Part shown: in pieces, positions 33,104-42,923 of the stretch | Position numbering within the stretch: the stretch's first letter is position 1 | How the letters are laid out: each line of letters opens with the position of its first letter | Source of the DNA: Paenibacillus pasadenensis | Lineage (GTDB): Bacteria > Bacillota > Bacilli > Paenibacillales > Paenibacillaceae | Length of the DNA: 64,000 nucleotides | Assembly (NCBI RefSeq): GCF_023715725.1 | Contig: NZ_JAMBOT010000004.1 | Location: 248,001 to 312,000 of the forward strand | Direction of reading: 5' to 3' | Translations under genes and position numbers: made by a program | Notes under the pieces: generated by a model | The model's input: only the letters and a program-made list of their open reading frames with translations | Database searches by the model: none | Told to the model about the DNA's origin: nothing

Positions 33104-33832
33104 TTAACCCTTGGAGCTGATCGGCTCCAGGGACGGCACGCTTTGGCCGCGAACCGGAGCTGCGGCGCGGGACGGAGCTGCCCACTGCACGGCGTTGGAG
33201 ATGACCTTCAACACGTTGGCGTCATAGTACGTCGGATGCGTTTCATGGCCCGGACGGAAGTAGAAAATCTTGCCTTGGCCGCGATAGAACGTGCAGCCGC
33301 TGCGGAATACGTTGCCGCCTTCGAACCAGCTCAGAAACACGAGCTCGTCCGGCGCCGGGATGTCAAAATGCTCCCCGTACATTTCCTCCTGCTCCAGCAC
33401 GAACTGCTCGGGCAGTCCAGCTGCAATAGGATGCGCCGGGTTGACGACCCAGATGCGCTCGCGCTCGCCGGCTTCGCGCCATTTCAGGTCGCAGCCGGTG
33501 CCCATCAGCTTTTTGAAAATTTTCGAGAAATGGCCGGAGTGCAGTACGATCAGCCCCATACCGTCCATAACACGCTGGTGCACACGCTCGACGATAGCGT
33601 CATCAACCCGGTCATGCGCCATATGTCCCCACCAGACAAGAACGTCGGTGTTGTTCAGCACCTCTTCGGTTAGTCCATGCTCCGGCTCCTGCAGCGTAGC
33701 GGTGCGGATGTCGAGGCCTGCTTCGGCCAAGCCCTTCGCCAGCGCCTGATGAATTCCGTCCGGGTATACTTTGCGTACTTCTTCATGCTCTTGCTCATGA
33801 ACGAATTCGTTCCAAATCGTCAGTTTTGTCAT
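33104..33832 (-). CDS. ThuA-like (trehalose utilization) protein
   Basis: A 242-residue protein of the ThuA family, a class-I glutamine-amidotransferase-like fold. Visible family marks are ITIWNEF-type N-terminus ([12 protein letters not shown]), [22 protein letters not shown] and the C-terminal [19 protein letters not shown] precedes the ATG. ThuA proteins participate in conversion of trehalose-related sugars in some bacteria, but the reaction of the Bacillales members is not known. Confidence 0.9.
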   Translation of the reverse strand: MTKLTIWNEFVHEQEHEEVRKVYPDGIHQALAKGLAEAGLDIRTATLQEPEHGLTEEVLNNTDVLVWWGHMAHDRVDDAIVERVHQRVMDGMGLIVLHSGHFSKIFKKLMGTGCDLKWREAGERERIWVVNPAHPIAAGLPEQFVLEQEEMYGEHFDIPAPDELVFLSWFEGGNVFRSGCTFYRGQGKIFYFRPGHETHPTYYDANVLKVISNAVQWAAPSRAAAPVRGQSVPSLEPISSKG

Positions 33833-33873
33833 AGGAAAATCTCCTTATCGTCTTTTATCCTTCATAACGCAAT

Positions 33874-34359
33874 CTAAAGTAGCCAAATCACGAACAAGAC
33901 GATCATTACGAGCTGCAGCACGATTTTGACCAGAGTGCTGGAGAGCAGTCCGACGACGGCTCCAAAGCCGACCTTAAGCGACTTGTCGATGCTGGAGCCG
34001 GCGATCAGCTCCCCGATAACCGCTCCAGCCAGCGGCCCAATGATGAGACCGAAGCCCGGGATGAGGAATGGCCCGGCAATGATGCCAATCGTGCTGCCGA
34101 TGACAGAGGCTCTTGAACCGCCGAACTTTTTGACGCCCCAGGCGTTAACGGCATAGTCCGCCAGAAATAGCGCCGCTACGATAATCGTCTGAAATGTCCA
34201 GAACCAGAAGCCGAACGGCTCAAAGCTGATGAACAGGCCGTAGACAAAAAACGCAGCGTAAATCGCCAGTGCGCCGGGCAAGATCGGATATACCGCCCCG
34301 GCCATGCCGACAACAAACAGAAGAATGACAAGCACCCAGCCGATAATGTCCAGCGTCAT
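33874..34359 (-). CDS. DUF456 membrane protein
   Basis: A 161-residue protein with four or five transmembrane helices and long glycine-rich stretches (STIGIIAGPFLIPGFGLIIG, PLAGAVIGELIAG) that resemble glycine zippers, as in DUF456 family proteins. Its ATG lies one base after the HAD phosphatase stop, with AAGGCGG as ribosome site inside the phosphatase gene. Function unknown. Confidence 0.85.
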   Translation of the reverse strand: MTLDIIGWVLVILLFVVGMAGAVYPILPGALAIYAAFFVYGLFISFEPFGFWFWTFQTIIVAALFLADYAVNAWGVKKFGGSRASVIGSTIGIIAGPFLIPGFGLIIGPLAGAVIGELIAGSSIDKSLKVGFGAVVGLLSSTLVKIVLQLVMIVLFVIWLL

Positions 34360-34360
34360 G

Positions 34361-35113
34361 TCAGCGCCCGCCTTTCAGCACGAATTCACGAATGGCATAA
34401 GCAACTCCGTTTTCGTTGTTGCCGAGCGTGACGGCGTCCGCCGCCTCCTTCACCTCTGCCTGAGCATTGCCCATGGCGATGCCGAGCCCGCATTCACGAA
34501 TCGCAGCGATGTCGTTCAAGCTGTCGCCGATTGCCGCCGCTTCTTTCATGTCGATGCCAAGCACGCCGCACAGCTCGCGGATCGCAGACGCCTTGTTCAC
34601 GCCAAGCGGGTTCAGCTCCAGATTCCACGGGGAGGAGTTGGTAATCTCCAGAGATCCCCAGCTTTCGATCTCATGGCGGATTTTTTCCCGAATCCGGTCA
34701 ATTTCGGTATGCACGCCGAATTTCAACCAGTGATAGCTTTCGTAGTCATCGGCGGGTTCAATCCATTTTTCTTTGTTGAACACCCCTTCTACCGCATACC
34801 CCCAGTACCACGGTTCCCCGTAGCCGACTGCCATCTCATGCAGCCTGCGCAGCTCGGCCGTATTCATCAGTGTTCTGCGGTACAGCACGTTCGGCCTGCT
34901 CCAAATCTCGCTTCCGTTGACGGTAATCATCGGCGTATCCAATCCCAGCTGTTCCGCAAACGGCACAGCGCCTTGAGCGCCCCTTCCCGTCGAAAAGCAA
35001 ACCGTAATGTCGGCGTCCATCGCCCGGCGAATCCACTGGGCCGTTTCCTCGCTGATCGTATCCTGATCCGTCAGCACCGTTCCATCCATATCTAAAGCAA
35101 GCAGCTTATACAT
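34361..35113 (-). CDS. HAD-superfamily Cof-type phosphatase
   Basis: A 250-residue HAD hydrolase with motif I LLALDMDGT, motif II CFSTGR, motif III lysine (NPLGVNKASAI) and motif IV GDSLNDIAAI. The C2-type cap between motifs II and III assigns it to the Cof/YidA group, which dephosphorylates small sugar phosphates or flavin-related substrates. I start at MYKLLALDMDG (35113), preceded by AGGGGG; the longer frame would extend past the natural N-terminus. It is translationally close to the DUF456 gene. Confidence 0.92.
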   Translation of the reverse strand: MYKLLALDMDGTVLTDQDTISEETAQWIRRAMDADITVCFSTGRGAQGAVPFAEQLGLDTPMITVNGSEIWSRPNVLYRRTLMNTAELRRLHEMAVGYGEPWYWGYAVEGVFNKEKWIEPADDYESYHWLKFGVHTEIDRIREKIRHEIESWGSLEITNSSPWNLELNPLGVNKASAIRELCGVLGIDMKEAAAIGDSLNDIAAIRECGLGIAMGNAQAEVKEAADAVTLGNNENGVAYAIREFVLKGGR

Positions 35114-35412
35114 CCTGCGGTTCCCCCTTGCCATGTTCTTTGTCTGACATTTTATCATAGCAGGCAGTTAAAATCTCTCCACAAGACGGACAGATGCTCC
35201 AGGTAAAACAACCGGATAGCTTCGGCTGCTTAGGTTCGTTCAAACGTTTGAACAAGCCGGCATACCCATTATAGAACAGCCTCGGCCGCACATCTCCATC
35301 CGAATTTGGCTAATCCTCGTTCGATTTTGGCGTGAATTTGTATAGGGTCTATCTGAAGCTGCGTTGTAAGAACGATGTGAGGCTGTAGCAGTGAAAAAGA
35401 CTTCCGAGTTTT

Positions 35413-35483
35413 TAACGCAACTGAAATGCGTTATTCCGTTACTTTGGCGCGTTTAATTCTTCTAACGAAACTGCAAGACGTTA
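35413..35483. repeat. Two TAACG hairpins, 50 bp apart
   Basis: TAACGCA-N7-TGCGTTA at 35413-35433 and TAACG-N11-CGTTA at 35463-35483. Both are 21 bases long with AACTG at the same offset, so they are diverged direct copies. A third partial copy in the opposite orientation (TTGCGTTACAG) lies near 35538. This looks like a dispersed intergenic repeat. Confidence 0.6.
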
Positions 35484-35551
35484 ATCCTCTAAAAATATCG
35501 CTATATCGCGTTTCAGAAGCAGATTAAGACTTCTCCGTTGCGTTACAGATC

Positions 35552-35590
35552 AAAAAGCTACAAGTCGCCTCCAAGGAGACGGCTTGTAGC
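35552..35590 (-). terminator. Terminator of the metal ABC operon
   Basis: GCTACAAG-CCGTCTCC-TT-GGAGGCG-CTTGTAGC stem on the minus strand followed by T5. It lies about 70 bases beyond the last permease gene. Confidence 0.8.
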
Positions 35591-35657
35591 AATCTGCCTA
35601 TCGGCGGCAGCATAGACTAGAAAATCTGCTTTCGTCCGGCTCGCTGCCCTTCCCTCG

Positions 35658-36545
35658 CTACGCAGCGGAACGGCTAAGCCGCGAGTGGCGCAGCTTTGCG
35701 GCCAACAGGCCGTGTTTGGGCGAGAGCAGGAAGGCAGCAGCGAACAACAGAGCGGCGGCAGCCACGATACAACCGGCAATGGAGGCGTCCAGCCAAATGG
35801 CGATCAAGTAACCGAGCAGCGTCGCGGCGACGCCGCTTGCTGCGCTAAGACCGATCATGACGCCCAGCCGGTCGGTCAGCAGGTAAGCCGTGGACGGCGG
35901 AATGACGAGCAGTCCGACGACCAGAATCGCGCCGACGCTCTCAAACGAGCTCACCGTTGCAACCGATACAAGCCCCATCAGCAGGTAGTGGAACAGCGCG
36001 GCCGGAATGCCGAGAGCAGCGGCAAGCATTGGATCAAACGCGCAAAGCTTGAACTGTTTATAGAACAGCCCGATAACGGCCAAGACGAGCAGCAGCGTAC
36101 CGCCGAGCAGCCAGACAGAGCGCGGCCCAAGATCAACTCCGCCTATTTGCAGCGTATTCCAAGCGGTGTAGGCGATCTCCCCGTAAAGCACGCAGTCGAG
36201 ATCGAGATCAACCTGGCGGGCGTTCATGCTGACGAGCACAACGCCGATAGCGAACAAAGAGGTGAAAACAACCCCGATGGAGGCGTCGCTTTGAATGCCC
36301 CGATTGTTGAACCATTGAATGAACAGCACGCATAACAAGCCCATAATAGCGGCTGCTATGAGCATATAGATCGAATCGCGCGAGCCGCTGATCATATAAG
36401 CGACGACGATTCCCGGCAGGACGGAATGGCTGATTGCATCCCCCATTAAAGCCATCCTGCGCAAAATAAGGAAACAACCCAGAATCGCGCAGCTGACGGC
36501 GGCGAGCGAGCCCGTAAGCAAAATCCAGAAATCCATGCTGCTCAT
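35658..36545 (-). CDS. mntD: Metal (Mn/Zn) ABC transporter permease, second
   Basis: A 295-residue permease of the ZnuB/MntD/TroD family with about eight helices. The family motifs LILRRMALMGDAISHSVLPG and SVATVSSFESVGAILVVGLL are present. AAAGGAGG precedes the ATG. It follows the first permease gene by two bases and closes an operon in the order binding protein, ATPase, permease, permease, the same as mntABCD of B. subtilis. Mn versus Zn specificity cannot be decided from the sequence. Confidence 0.85.
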   Translation of the reverse strand: MSSMDFWILLTGSLAAVSCAILGCFLILRRMALMGDAISHSVLPGIVVAYMISGSRDSIYMLIAAAIMGLLCVLFIQWFNNRGIQSDASIGVVFTSLFAIGVVLVSMNARQVDLDLDCVLYGEIAYTAWNTLQIGGVDLGPRSVWLLGGTLLLVLAVIGLFYKQFKLCAFDPMLAAALGIPAALFHYLLMGLVSVATVSSFESVGAILVVGLLVIPPSTAYLLTDRLGVMIGLSAASGVAATLLGYLIAIWLDASIAGCIVAAAALLFAAAFLLSPKHGLLAAKLRHSRLSRSAA

Positions 36546-36547
36546 CG

Positions 36548-37483
36548 TTATCCCGCCTCCTTTACCGATGATGCCGAAGCCTGCTGCAAATTCAGCCGGG
36601 CGCGGCGGCGCGTCAACCGGACGGTCAGCAGCCCTCTTTTGCTTCCGAATAGAACGGACACTAGAAATACGGCGGCGGCAGCCAGCACGCTGACCGGACC
36701 CGTCGGAAGCTGATGAGCCTGAGAGCTGATCCAGGCGCCTAGCAAGCCGCTCGCCATTCCGAATATGCCCGACAGCACAACCATCCGACCGAGCCTTTCC
36801 GTCCAGAAGCGGGCCGATACGGCCGGCGTAATGAGCAGAGCGGCGACGAGGACGACGCCTACGGCCTGAATTCCGGCTACAACTGCCGTCACGACGAGCG
36901 CCTGCATCAGAAAGTCGAGCAGCGACACGGAAAAGCCGGCGCCTTTGGCAAAAGCGGGATCAAAAGCCAGCAGCTTGAACTCCTTGAACAGCAGAGCGCA
37001 AACAACGGCCAGCACAAGACTTACGCCGCCCATCAGCGACACATCGGAGGCGACCATGGCGGCGGCCTGCCCGAACAAAAATTTATCGAGGCCGCTTTGA
37101 CTGCCGTCGCCGCTATGCTGAATCATCGTCAGCAGCACGATGCCGATGCCAAAAAACGAGGAGAGCACGATGCCCATCGCCGCATCGGCCTTTATCCGCG
37201 AGCGCGCCGTTATGACGCGGATCGCCAGCGTTCCCAGAATCCCGGCGGCAACCGCGCCGAGCATGAACACCGGAAGCGACTTCACGCCGGTCAAAAGAAA
37301 GGCGACGCAGATTCCCGGCAGCGCCGTATGCGCGATCGTATCGCCCATGAGGCTTTGGCGGCGGAGATAGGCGAAACAGCCGATCATTCCGCTGCTCAAT
37401 CCAAGCAGCATGCAGCCAAGCGTAATCCAGCGGAGATTGGGATCCGAAGCGAGTGCGGCAATAGAATCCCACAAGGAAATCAT
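36548..37483 (-). CDS. mntC: Metal (Mn/Zn) ABC transporter permease, first
   Basis: A 311-residue permease homologous to the next gene, with [19 protein letters not shown] and [20 protein letters not shown]. Its C-terminus is short and basic and lacks the DtxR-like extension seen in some MntC proteins. The ATG at 37483 overlaps the ATPase stop by four bases (ATGA). The two permeases should form a heterodimeric pore. Confidence 0.85.
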   Translation of the reverse strand: MISLWDSIAALASDPNLRWITLGCMLLGLSSGMIGCFAYLRRQSLMGDTIAHTALPGICVAFLLTGVKSLPVFMLGAVAAGILGTLAIRVITARSRIKADAAMGIVLSSFFGIGIVLLTMIQHSGDGSQSGLDKFLFGQAAAMVASDVSLMGGVSLVLAVVCALLFKEFKLLAFDPAFAKGAGFSVSLLDFLMQALVVTAVVAGIQAVGVVLVAALLITPAVSARFWTERLGRMVVLSGIFGMASGLLGAWISSQAHQLPTGPVSVLAAAAVFLVSVLFGSKRGLLTVRLTRRRARLNLQQASASSVKEAG

Positions 37484-38322
37484 AATTCCGCCCCCCTTGC
37501 CGCTCCCGCCGCCGCAGCAGCAAAAGCCATCCGTCCGCCGTAGGTGCGCTGCAGGTTCGCCTCCGTGAATACCTCAGCGGTCGGGCCAAACGCCTGCACC
37601 GATACGTTCAGCAGCAGCACACTGTCAAAATAATCCGGCACCGTCGCCAAATCATGATGCACGACGATGACCGTTTTCCCTTCGGACCGCAGGCGGCGCA
37701 GCAGCTCTACAATCGCTTTTTCGGTCGCCGCGTCAACTCCGGCAAACGGCTCATCCATGAAGTAAAGGTCGGCATCCTGCGCAAGAGCGCGGGCCAGGAA
37801 CACCCGCTGCTGCTGTCCGCCGGACAGCTGGCTTATCTGCCGCTCGGCGAACGCCTCCATGCCGACTCCAGCCAGACATTCCATCGCAATGGCCTTTTCT
37901 TTGCGGCCCGGGCGGCGGAACCAGCCGAGACGCCCGTACCTTCCCATCATGACAACATCAAGCGCATGCGTAGGGAAATCCCAATCAACCGATTCACGCT
38001 GCGGCACATAACCGATGCGGGTGCGCACCTGGCTGATCGGGCGGCCGAAGGCGGTTACGCTGCCTTCAAGGGAAGGCGTCAAGCCCAGTACAGTTTTAAT
38101 CAGCGTGGATTTGCCGGCTCCGTTCGGCCCGACAATCGCGATCAGTTCGCCCTCCGGCGCGGCAAAGCTTACGTCCCGCAGCACGGTTTGGCTGCGGTAG
38201 GCTGTGCTGAGCCCATTTACCTCCAGCACGGAAGGACGGACGCCGTTTTTCATCGAGGACTTGAGTCCGTCGGCGGCGGCATTTATCAATCCGTCCAGCC
38301 GAAAGTGTTTTGCTTCTGTCAT
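37480..38322 (-). CDS. mntB: Metal (Mn/Zn) ABC transporter ATP-binding protein
   Basis: A 280-residue ATPase: Walker [11 protein letters not shown]-loop [14 protein letters not shown] typical of Mn/Zn importers, signature LSGGQQQR, Walker [13 protein letters not shown] and switch VVHHD. The N-terminal 30 residues before the core ([19 protein letters not shown]) form an extension. The start at 38322 has GGGGGAG. It follows the lipoprotein gene by four bases. Confidence 0.9.
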   Translation of the reverse strand: MTEAKHFRLDGLINAAADGLKSSMKNGVRPSVLEVNGLSTAYRSQTVLRDVSFAAPEGELIAIVGPNGAGKSTLIKTVLGLTPSLEGSVTAFGRPISQVRTRIGYVPQRESVDWDFPTHALDVVMMGRYGRLGWFRRPGRKEKAIAMECLAGVGMEAFAERQISQLSGGQQQRVFLARALAQDADLYFMDEPFAGVDAATEKAIVELLRRLRSEGKTVIVVHHDLATVPDYFDSVLLLNVSVQAFGPTAEVFTEANLQRTYGGRMAFAAAAAGAARGAEL

Positions 38323-38326
38323 CGCG

Positions 38327-39274
38327 TTACTCCCCCTTTAATGCCTTGGCAATCGTGTCTACATTGTGCCGGAACATGCCGATGTAGCTGCCTTCCGGCG
38401 TTCCCTCTTCTCCCATCGCATCCGAGAAAAGCTCCCCGCCGATAACGACCTTATGGCCTAGCTTGGCGGCTCCTTCGAGAACCGATTCGATCGATTTGCG
38501 CGGAATGCTGGACTCCACAAATACGGCCGGGATTTGCCGCTCAACGAGAAAATCGCGCAGCGCCGCCACATCCTTGGAGCCGTACTCCGAGGCCGTGCTC
38601 ATCCCCTGCAGCCCCATCACATCCAGGCCGTAAGCGCGGCCGAAATAACCGAACGCATCATGCGCCGTAACGAGCACGCGCCGCTCCTGCGGCACCGTGC
38701 CCAGCTGCTCAAGCGCGTAAGCATGCAGCTGCTTCAGCTCAGCCATGTAGCTGTCGGCTCGCTCGCGGTACCCGGCTTCATGGGACGGATCCTCAGCAAT
38801 CAATGTGTCCCTGACCTTCTCCACCGCATAAATCCACAGGCTGGCGTCAAACCACACATGCGGATCCGGTATGCCGGAGCCAGGCTGGCTTTCGTGCAGC
38901 TTAGCCGGAGGCATCGTATCCGTAACGGCGGCGACCGGTTTTACTTGCCCCAGCTTTTTCAGCACTTCCGTCATCTTGCCTTCCAGATGCAGACCGCCGT
39001 AAAAGACGATGTCCGCCTCATCCAGCTTCACCATATCTCCATGCGAAGCCTTATACAGATGGGGATCAACGCCCGGTCCCATCAGCGCCTCAACGCTGAC
39101 CCGCTCCCCGCCGACCACTTTGGCCGCATCGGCAATCATGCCTGTCGTCGCAGTTACGGCGATTTTGCCGTCATTGCGCTCCTTGGCACCGCCAGCGCAG
39201 CCTTGAACGGCAAGCGCAGCGGCGAGCAGCAGGCCGCCGATCCATCTTCCTCCCCGTTTCCCCCGTCCCAACAA
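38327..39274 (-). CDS. mntA: Metal (Mn/Zn) ABC transporter binding lipoprotein (cluster A-I)
   Basis: A 315-residue TroA-like lipoprotein with a lipobox ending LAVQGCAG (Cys 26). Metal ligands expected in this family are visible: [18 protein letters not shown], and the C-terminal [10 protein letters not shown] with its Asp; [16 protein letters not shown] is also characteristic. A long histidine-rich loop of Zn-specific ZnuA proteins is absent, which leans towards manganese. The start is TTG at 39274, behind GAGGAG. It is the first gene of the operon. Confidence 0.88.
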   Translation of the reverse strand: MLGRGKRGGRWIGGLLLAAALAVQGCAGGAKERNDGKIAVTATTGMIADAAKVVGGERVSVEALMGPGVDPHLYKASHGDMVKLDEADIVFYGGLHLEGKMTEVLKKLGQVKPVAAVTDTMPPAKLHESQPGSGIPDPHVWFDASLWIYAVEKVRDTLIAEDPSHEAGYRERADSYMAELKQLHAYALEQLGTVPQERRVLVTAHDAFGYFGRAYGLDVMGLQGMSTASEYGSKDVAALRDFLVERQIPAVFVESSIPRKSIESVLEGAAKLGHKVVIGGELFSDAMGEEGTPEGSYIGMFRHNVDTIAKALKGE

Positions 39275-39332
39275 CCGTCATCTCTCCTCTGCTTCAGCTA
39301 ATTTCCACTTTTGCTCCAGGCTCTTTATTTTT

Positions 39333-39362
39333 ATACTACACAATAATGTTTCTTATGTGCAA
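39333..39362 (-). promoter_or_regulatory. Metal operon promoter with operator-like palindrome in the spacer
   Basis: On the minus strand TTGCAC (39357-39362), an 18-base spacer and TAGTAT (39333-39338). An imperfect inverted repeat (plus strand CACAATAA...TTATGTG, 39339-39359) fills the spacer, where a repressor would block RNA polymerase. A DtxR/MntR-like metalloregulator is the likely ligand. The leader is about 50 bases. Confidence 0.6.
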
Positions 39363-39449
39363 CATATTTTTATTCAGCTAATTTATATGCCCTTAGACAA
39401 TTAAATGTCTTCCGCGCAAGTATTGTCTTCCCGCAGCCGTCCAAACGGC

Positions 39450-39488
39450 AAAAAAGCCGCCTCGGATGTTCCATCCGAAGCGGCTTTC
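39450..39488. terminator. Bidirectional intrinsic terminator
   Basis: AAAAAGCCGC-CTCGGATG-TTC-CATCCGAA-GCGGCTTT stem, followed on the minus strand by six T residues. It ends the transglutaminase transcript two bases before its stop region. Confidence 0.85.
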
Positions 39489-39489
39489 C

Positions 39490-40848
39490 TTAAGCCTGCT
39501 CAATATGCGTTTTGTCGAAATCCGGGGAGTCGAACCAGGCTCCGGATGAAGCCCATGTCGCATCGAGCTTAATCCATTTGCCATTCTCATCGGCCAGCTT
39601 GACCTGATTCCAGGCGTGGGAGCCAAAGCCTCCGCGGCCATCTGCTCCAAGACCTGTTACTATTTTGACCTCCAGGCCTACGGAACGAGCCATAACGGCG
39701 TATAACCTTGAGGTATCGATACAGACGCCCTTCCGGCTGCGGAACGTTTCCTGCGGCGTCTGTTCCTTCCATACCCCGCGCTCCGTGTAATTATCAGCCT
39801 TGTCCCAGTCGTAGGCGATTCTCGTTCCGAGCCAGTCATACAGCCGCTTCGCACGCTCGCGGTCGCTGTCTGCGCCTTCCACGATTTTTTGCGCCGCCTT
39901 GTCGATCTCTTCTGGAATATGATTGTCGACAATTTCGTACTTGCGCTGCATGACCTGCTGGAGCTCGCTGCCGACCGCCTCCGTAATGACCGGCCCGCCG
40001 CCCTCCAGCAGCCCGCCGGCAACCGGCTCAAGCAGCTTGTCCGCCGCCTGCCGATAGACCGGAGAGCTTTCGATCCCGGCTGCCAGCGGAGCGGTCGGAA
40101 AAAGCGATACGTAGAGAAAAAGCACGGCCAGCAGCACAATCGCCCGGCCAATACCGTGCAGCCCGCCGAGCACAGCTCCTGCGGCATGGCTTGCCAGCCG
40201 CCCTCCTCCGCGCCGAAAACGCCTCGGCCTTTCCTCTTCCTCGTAGCCGTATTCCTCTTCCTCTTCGCCATACCCATATCTATTATCGTAAAGCGATTCG
40301 TAGCGCCTATCGTAACGGCCGTTCGGCTCATGCGCCCGTACATGCCCTCTGCTGTCGTACGGCCCATCCCGATATTGCCGCTCGTTGAATCGGCGGTAAG
40401 CCTCTTCTTCCGCCTCTTCATCCCGCCGAGGCCGCGACAGGGCGGCGAACAGCCGCCAAGCCAGCGGCGTCAGCGCCGACAACAAGAGACGGAGCAGCAG
40501 GTAGGCCAACAGAAAAAGCACGCCAGCACGCAGCAGGGGCAAATCCCGGACACTCGTCAGAAACGTATACCAAGCCTGCTCCGGCGCTCCAAGCTCATGA
40601 GACGGGAGAATAATGCGTTTTCGCAGCCACTCGGCAGCCGGTTCGCTTGCCAGCTGTGCAAGCCGGGCGGCGCCTGCCAGCGAGACGATGAGCAGCAGTC
40701 CTTCCCATAGGAAAGAGAACAGCCGCTGCGAGGAGCCTCTAGCTCCCCGCCGCAGCCCCTGCACAAACGAAAATAAAATCATCAGCAATACGATCAGCGT
40801 TACCGGCTCCAAATTCAAGAGCGTCTGCAGCCAGCCCGTGTTGTCCAT
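39490..40848 (-). CDS. Membrane-anchored transglutaminase-like protein
   Basis: A 452-residue protein with N-terminal transmembrane helices (about residues 12-32, 46-62, 104-126), a highly charged cytoplasmic-type segment rich in Arg, Glu, Tyr and Gly (residues 140-215), another helix near 230-250, and a C-terminal transglutaminase-core domain. The catalytic triad is visible: Cys in RKGVCIDTSRLYAV, His in GFGSHAWNQVKL, Asp in WIKLDATWA. Such domains act as thiol proteases or crosslinkers. GGAG precedes the ATG. It follows the small membrane-protein gene at 40902 and is probably cotranscribed with it. Confidence 0.87.
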   Translation of the reverse strand: MDNTGWLQTLLNLEPVTLIVLLMILFSFVQGLRRGARGSSQRLFSFLWEGLLLIVSLAGAARLAQLASEPAAEWLRKRIILPSHELGAPEQAWYTFLTSVRDLPLLRAGVLFLLAYLLLRLLLSALTPLAWRLFAALSRPRRDEEAEEEAYRRFNERQYRDGPYDSRGHVRAHEPNGRYDRRYESLYDNRYGYGEEEEEYGYEEEERPRRFRRGGGRLASHAAGAVLGGLHGIGRAIVLLAVLFLYVSLFPTAPLAAGIESSPVYRQAADKLLEPVAGGLLEGGGPVITEAVGSELQQVMQRKYEIVDNHIPEEIDKAAQKIVEGADSDRERAKRLYDWLGTRIAYDWDKADNYTERGVWKEQTPQETFRSRKGVCIDTSRLYAVMARSVGLEVKIVTGLGADGRGGFGSHAWNQVKLADENGKWIKLDATWASSGAWFDSPDFDKTHIEQA

Positions 40849-40901
40849 TCCGGCTCCTCTCCCCTTCCAATCGCCGGTGCCGTTTAACCAGCTATCTCCG
40901 T

Positions 40902-41330
40902 TCAGCTGCCAGCTTTGGCCCCATCAATCAGCGCGCGAATCGTGCTGTCGATGCTCCAGGAGCCGAGCGGCGCGCCATTAAAAGAAACACTGACTTTATC
41001 CCCGCCCTTTGAACCGTTCAGCTCAAGGTTGCGGGTTTTGACCGTGAATGTTCCGTCTCCATTGTCCTTATAAACGGCCTCAGCCGCCTCGCCGGCCATC
41101 GCTTCAACGGCCTGGTCGCGCACCTTGCCGCCAAGATCGCGAAGATCCTGCAAATTGTATCCGCTGTAAAGCGCAAGCCCAATCACGATGACTGCCGCCA
41201 GCGCCCATTTGGCTACCGTTTTGACGATGCCGATGACGAGCAGCAGCACAATCAATCCAGCCGCCAGAATGAGCCAATTCTCTTCAAAAAAAGCCTTCCA
41301 TGTATCCAGATCGTAGCCGAAAGCATCCAT
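40902..41330 (-). CDS. Membrane protein of unknown function
   Basis: A 142-residue protein with one long or two adjacent transmembrane helices (about residues 19-58) followed by a soluble C-terminal domain (NGDGTFTVKTRNLELNG). AGGGGG lies upstream of the ATG. It is 53 bases upstream of the transglutaminase-like gene in the same direction, so the two products may work together at the membrane. No family recognised. Confidence 0.7.
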   Translation of the reverse strand: MDAFGYDLDTWKAFFEENWLILAAGLIVLLLVIGIVKTVAKWALAAVIVIGLALYSGYNLQDLRDLGGKVRDQAVEAMAGEAAEAVYKDNGDGTFTVKTRNLELNGSKGGDKVSVSFNGAPLGSWSIDSTIRALIDGAKAGS

Positions 41331-41600
41331 GTTCTGAAGTACCCCCTATTAACGCGGGCCTCCCCGCGAATCGTTCATCCCCAATTCCCATTATAACCGA
41401 GCCCTCTGGGGGCGTAAACGCAGGCAGAAACCTCCGTGCGGCATATCTCGTCCGCCCCGGGCGTACAAGTAGTAGAGTCCGGCTTCGCTGCAAGCCGTCC
41501 CGATCCGGACGCCAAGCATATGCAATTTAACAACGAGCCGGGCGGCAATTCGGTTTTAGCGATCCCATTCGAAAGCATAGCAGCAAAGGAGGCTTCCGCC

Positions 41601-42794
41601 GTGAAAACAGCCATCTGGCTGTACCTGTTTTTATTCGTGGCGTTTTTTGATCTGCATGCCCAGTACCCTATTCTGACGCCGTTTGCGGTGTCCTTGGGAG
41701 CGGCGCCGTCGTTTATCGGCCTGATGATGGGCCTATATTCCATCACGCATCTCCCGGGCAATCTGATCGCCGGATTTGGCATCGACCGTTTTGGCAGCCG
41801 AATCTTTATTGCGCTCAGCCTGTTTGGCGCCGGAATCATTTTGCTTCTGCAAGCCGGAGTCACCAACCCGTGGCAGCTGCTCGTGCTGCGCTCCATCAGC
41901 GGCTTTGTGCTGGCCTTTCTTTCCCCCGCGTGCAGCGCGCTGCTGGCGAGAATGGCGAGCAACGCGCTGCAGCAAGGAAAGCTTATGTCCGGCAGCGGTT
42001 TTGTGCACACGCTCGCCTCTGTTGTATCCCCGGCAGCGGGCGCGTTTCTCGTCGCCAATATCGGCTTTTCCAGCGCGTTTTATTTGCTGGGCTGGGTACT
42101 GATCGGAACGGCAATCTGCGCGGTCATTTTTGTTCGTGATCCAAAGTCTCAAGCTGCTGCCGGACCGGAATCGGCGTCAGCTGCCCATTCAACGGAACAG
42201 CCTGCTCCCGCTGCAAACAGCGAAACCGAGGAAGAAGAGAACCGAGGCTTCCCCTGGCTGCTCTATGCGCTGCCGATTGCGCTCAGCTGCTCCCAAGGCA
42301 TTCTTTCTTTTGAGCTGCCTTTGATGGCAACCAATACGGAAGGCATGATGCGGACCGGACTGTTATTTTCCGTTGTCAGCCTTGGCGGCCTGATTACGCT
42401 CAGCATGCTGTTTCTGAACCGGACCCGCGCGTTAAGCCGGACGATGTGGGGCGCGTTCATGCTTGCGGCCGCCTATTACGGCATTGCGACGGAAGCTCCT
42501 CTGCCGCTTGTCTACTTGCTGCTCGGAGTCGGCATGGCCAAAGGAATTATTTTTCCGGCGCTGTCCACGCTGCTCATTGAACTAAGCCCGCGCTCCCGCT
42601 ATGGGCGCACCTTCTCCCTGCTGTCGATTTCCTTCTCCATCGGCGCTTTTCTCGGTCCGCTCGTTGCCGGACACGTACGCGATTATGTGTCGCCGTATTT
42701 CATCTCGTTCATTGTGCTGATGATTGCCGCAGCGATACTGCCCTTTTACGGAGGCAAAAGAGACTCCTCGTCCGCAGCCGCCCAATTCCGCTAA
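41601..42794 (+). CDS. MFS transporter
   Basis: A 397-residue, 12-helix major facilitator. The loop 2-3 motif is GFGIDRFGSRIF, and a charged, Ala/Glu-rich loop in the middle (SAAHSTEQPAPAANSETEEE) separates the two halves. I use the GTG at 41601, preceded by AAAGGAGG; the open frame continues upstream to 41436 without a ribosome site. Probably a drug or metabolite exporter; substrate unknown. Confidence 0.88.
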   Translation: MKTAIWLYLFLFVAFFDLHAQYPILTPFAVSLGAAPSFIGLMMGLYSITHLPGNLIAGFGIDRFGSRIFIALSLFGAGIILLLQAGVTNPWQLLVLRSISGFVLAFLSPACSALLARMASNALQQGKLMSGSGFVHTLASVVSPAAGAFLVANIGFSSAFYLLGWVLIGTAICAVIFVRDPKSQAAAGPESASAAHSTEQPAPAANSETEEEENRGFPWLLYALPIALSCSQGILSFELPLMATNTEGMMRTGLLFSVVSLGGLITLSMLFLNRTRALSRTMWGAFMLAAAYYGIATEAPLPLVYLLLGVGMAKGIIFPALSTLLIELSPRSRYGRTFSLLSISFSIGAFLGPLVAGHVRDYVSPYFISFIVLMIAAAILPFYGGKRDSSSAAAQFR

Positions 42795-42923
42795 ATCTGG
42801 GTGAATGCACAGGGCGCATGCCATCCGGGTACATATACTGCACCATGTCTGACGGCAAGGCGGCCAATTGCGGCGGTTCCTTACCGAATGACCCCAACAA
42901 GCTGCAAAGGGGTGACTAATGAG

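Larger units (their letters stand above)
35114..35657. other. 544-base gap with hairpin repeats
   Basis: It contains a perfect 14-bp palindrome TTCAAACGTTTGAA (near 35240), the TAACG hairpins at 35413-35483 and the terminator at 35552-35590. A 61-codon minus-strand frame (35106-35291) with a CPSC motif has no ribosome site and is not called. Confidence 0.45.

Noticed and set aside
35106..35291. 61-codon minus-strand ORF with a CPSC motif
   Set aside because: No ribosome site; it overlaps the HAD phosphatase start and probably its promoter.
42800..42923. Sigma-E or sigma-K promoter of the YjcZ-type gene
   Set aside because: CATATACT near 42833 resembles a -10, but no correctly spaced -35 is visible.
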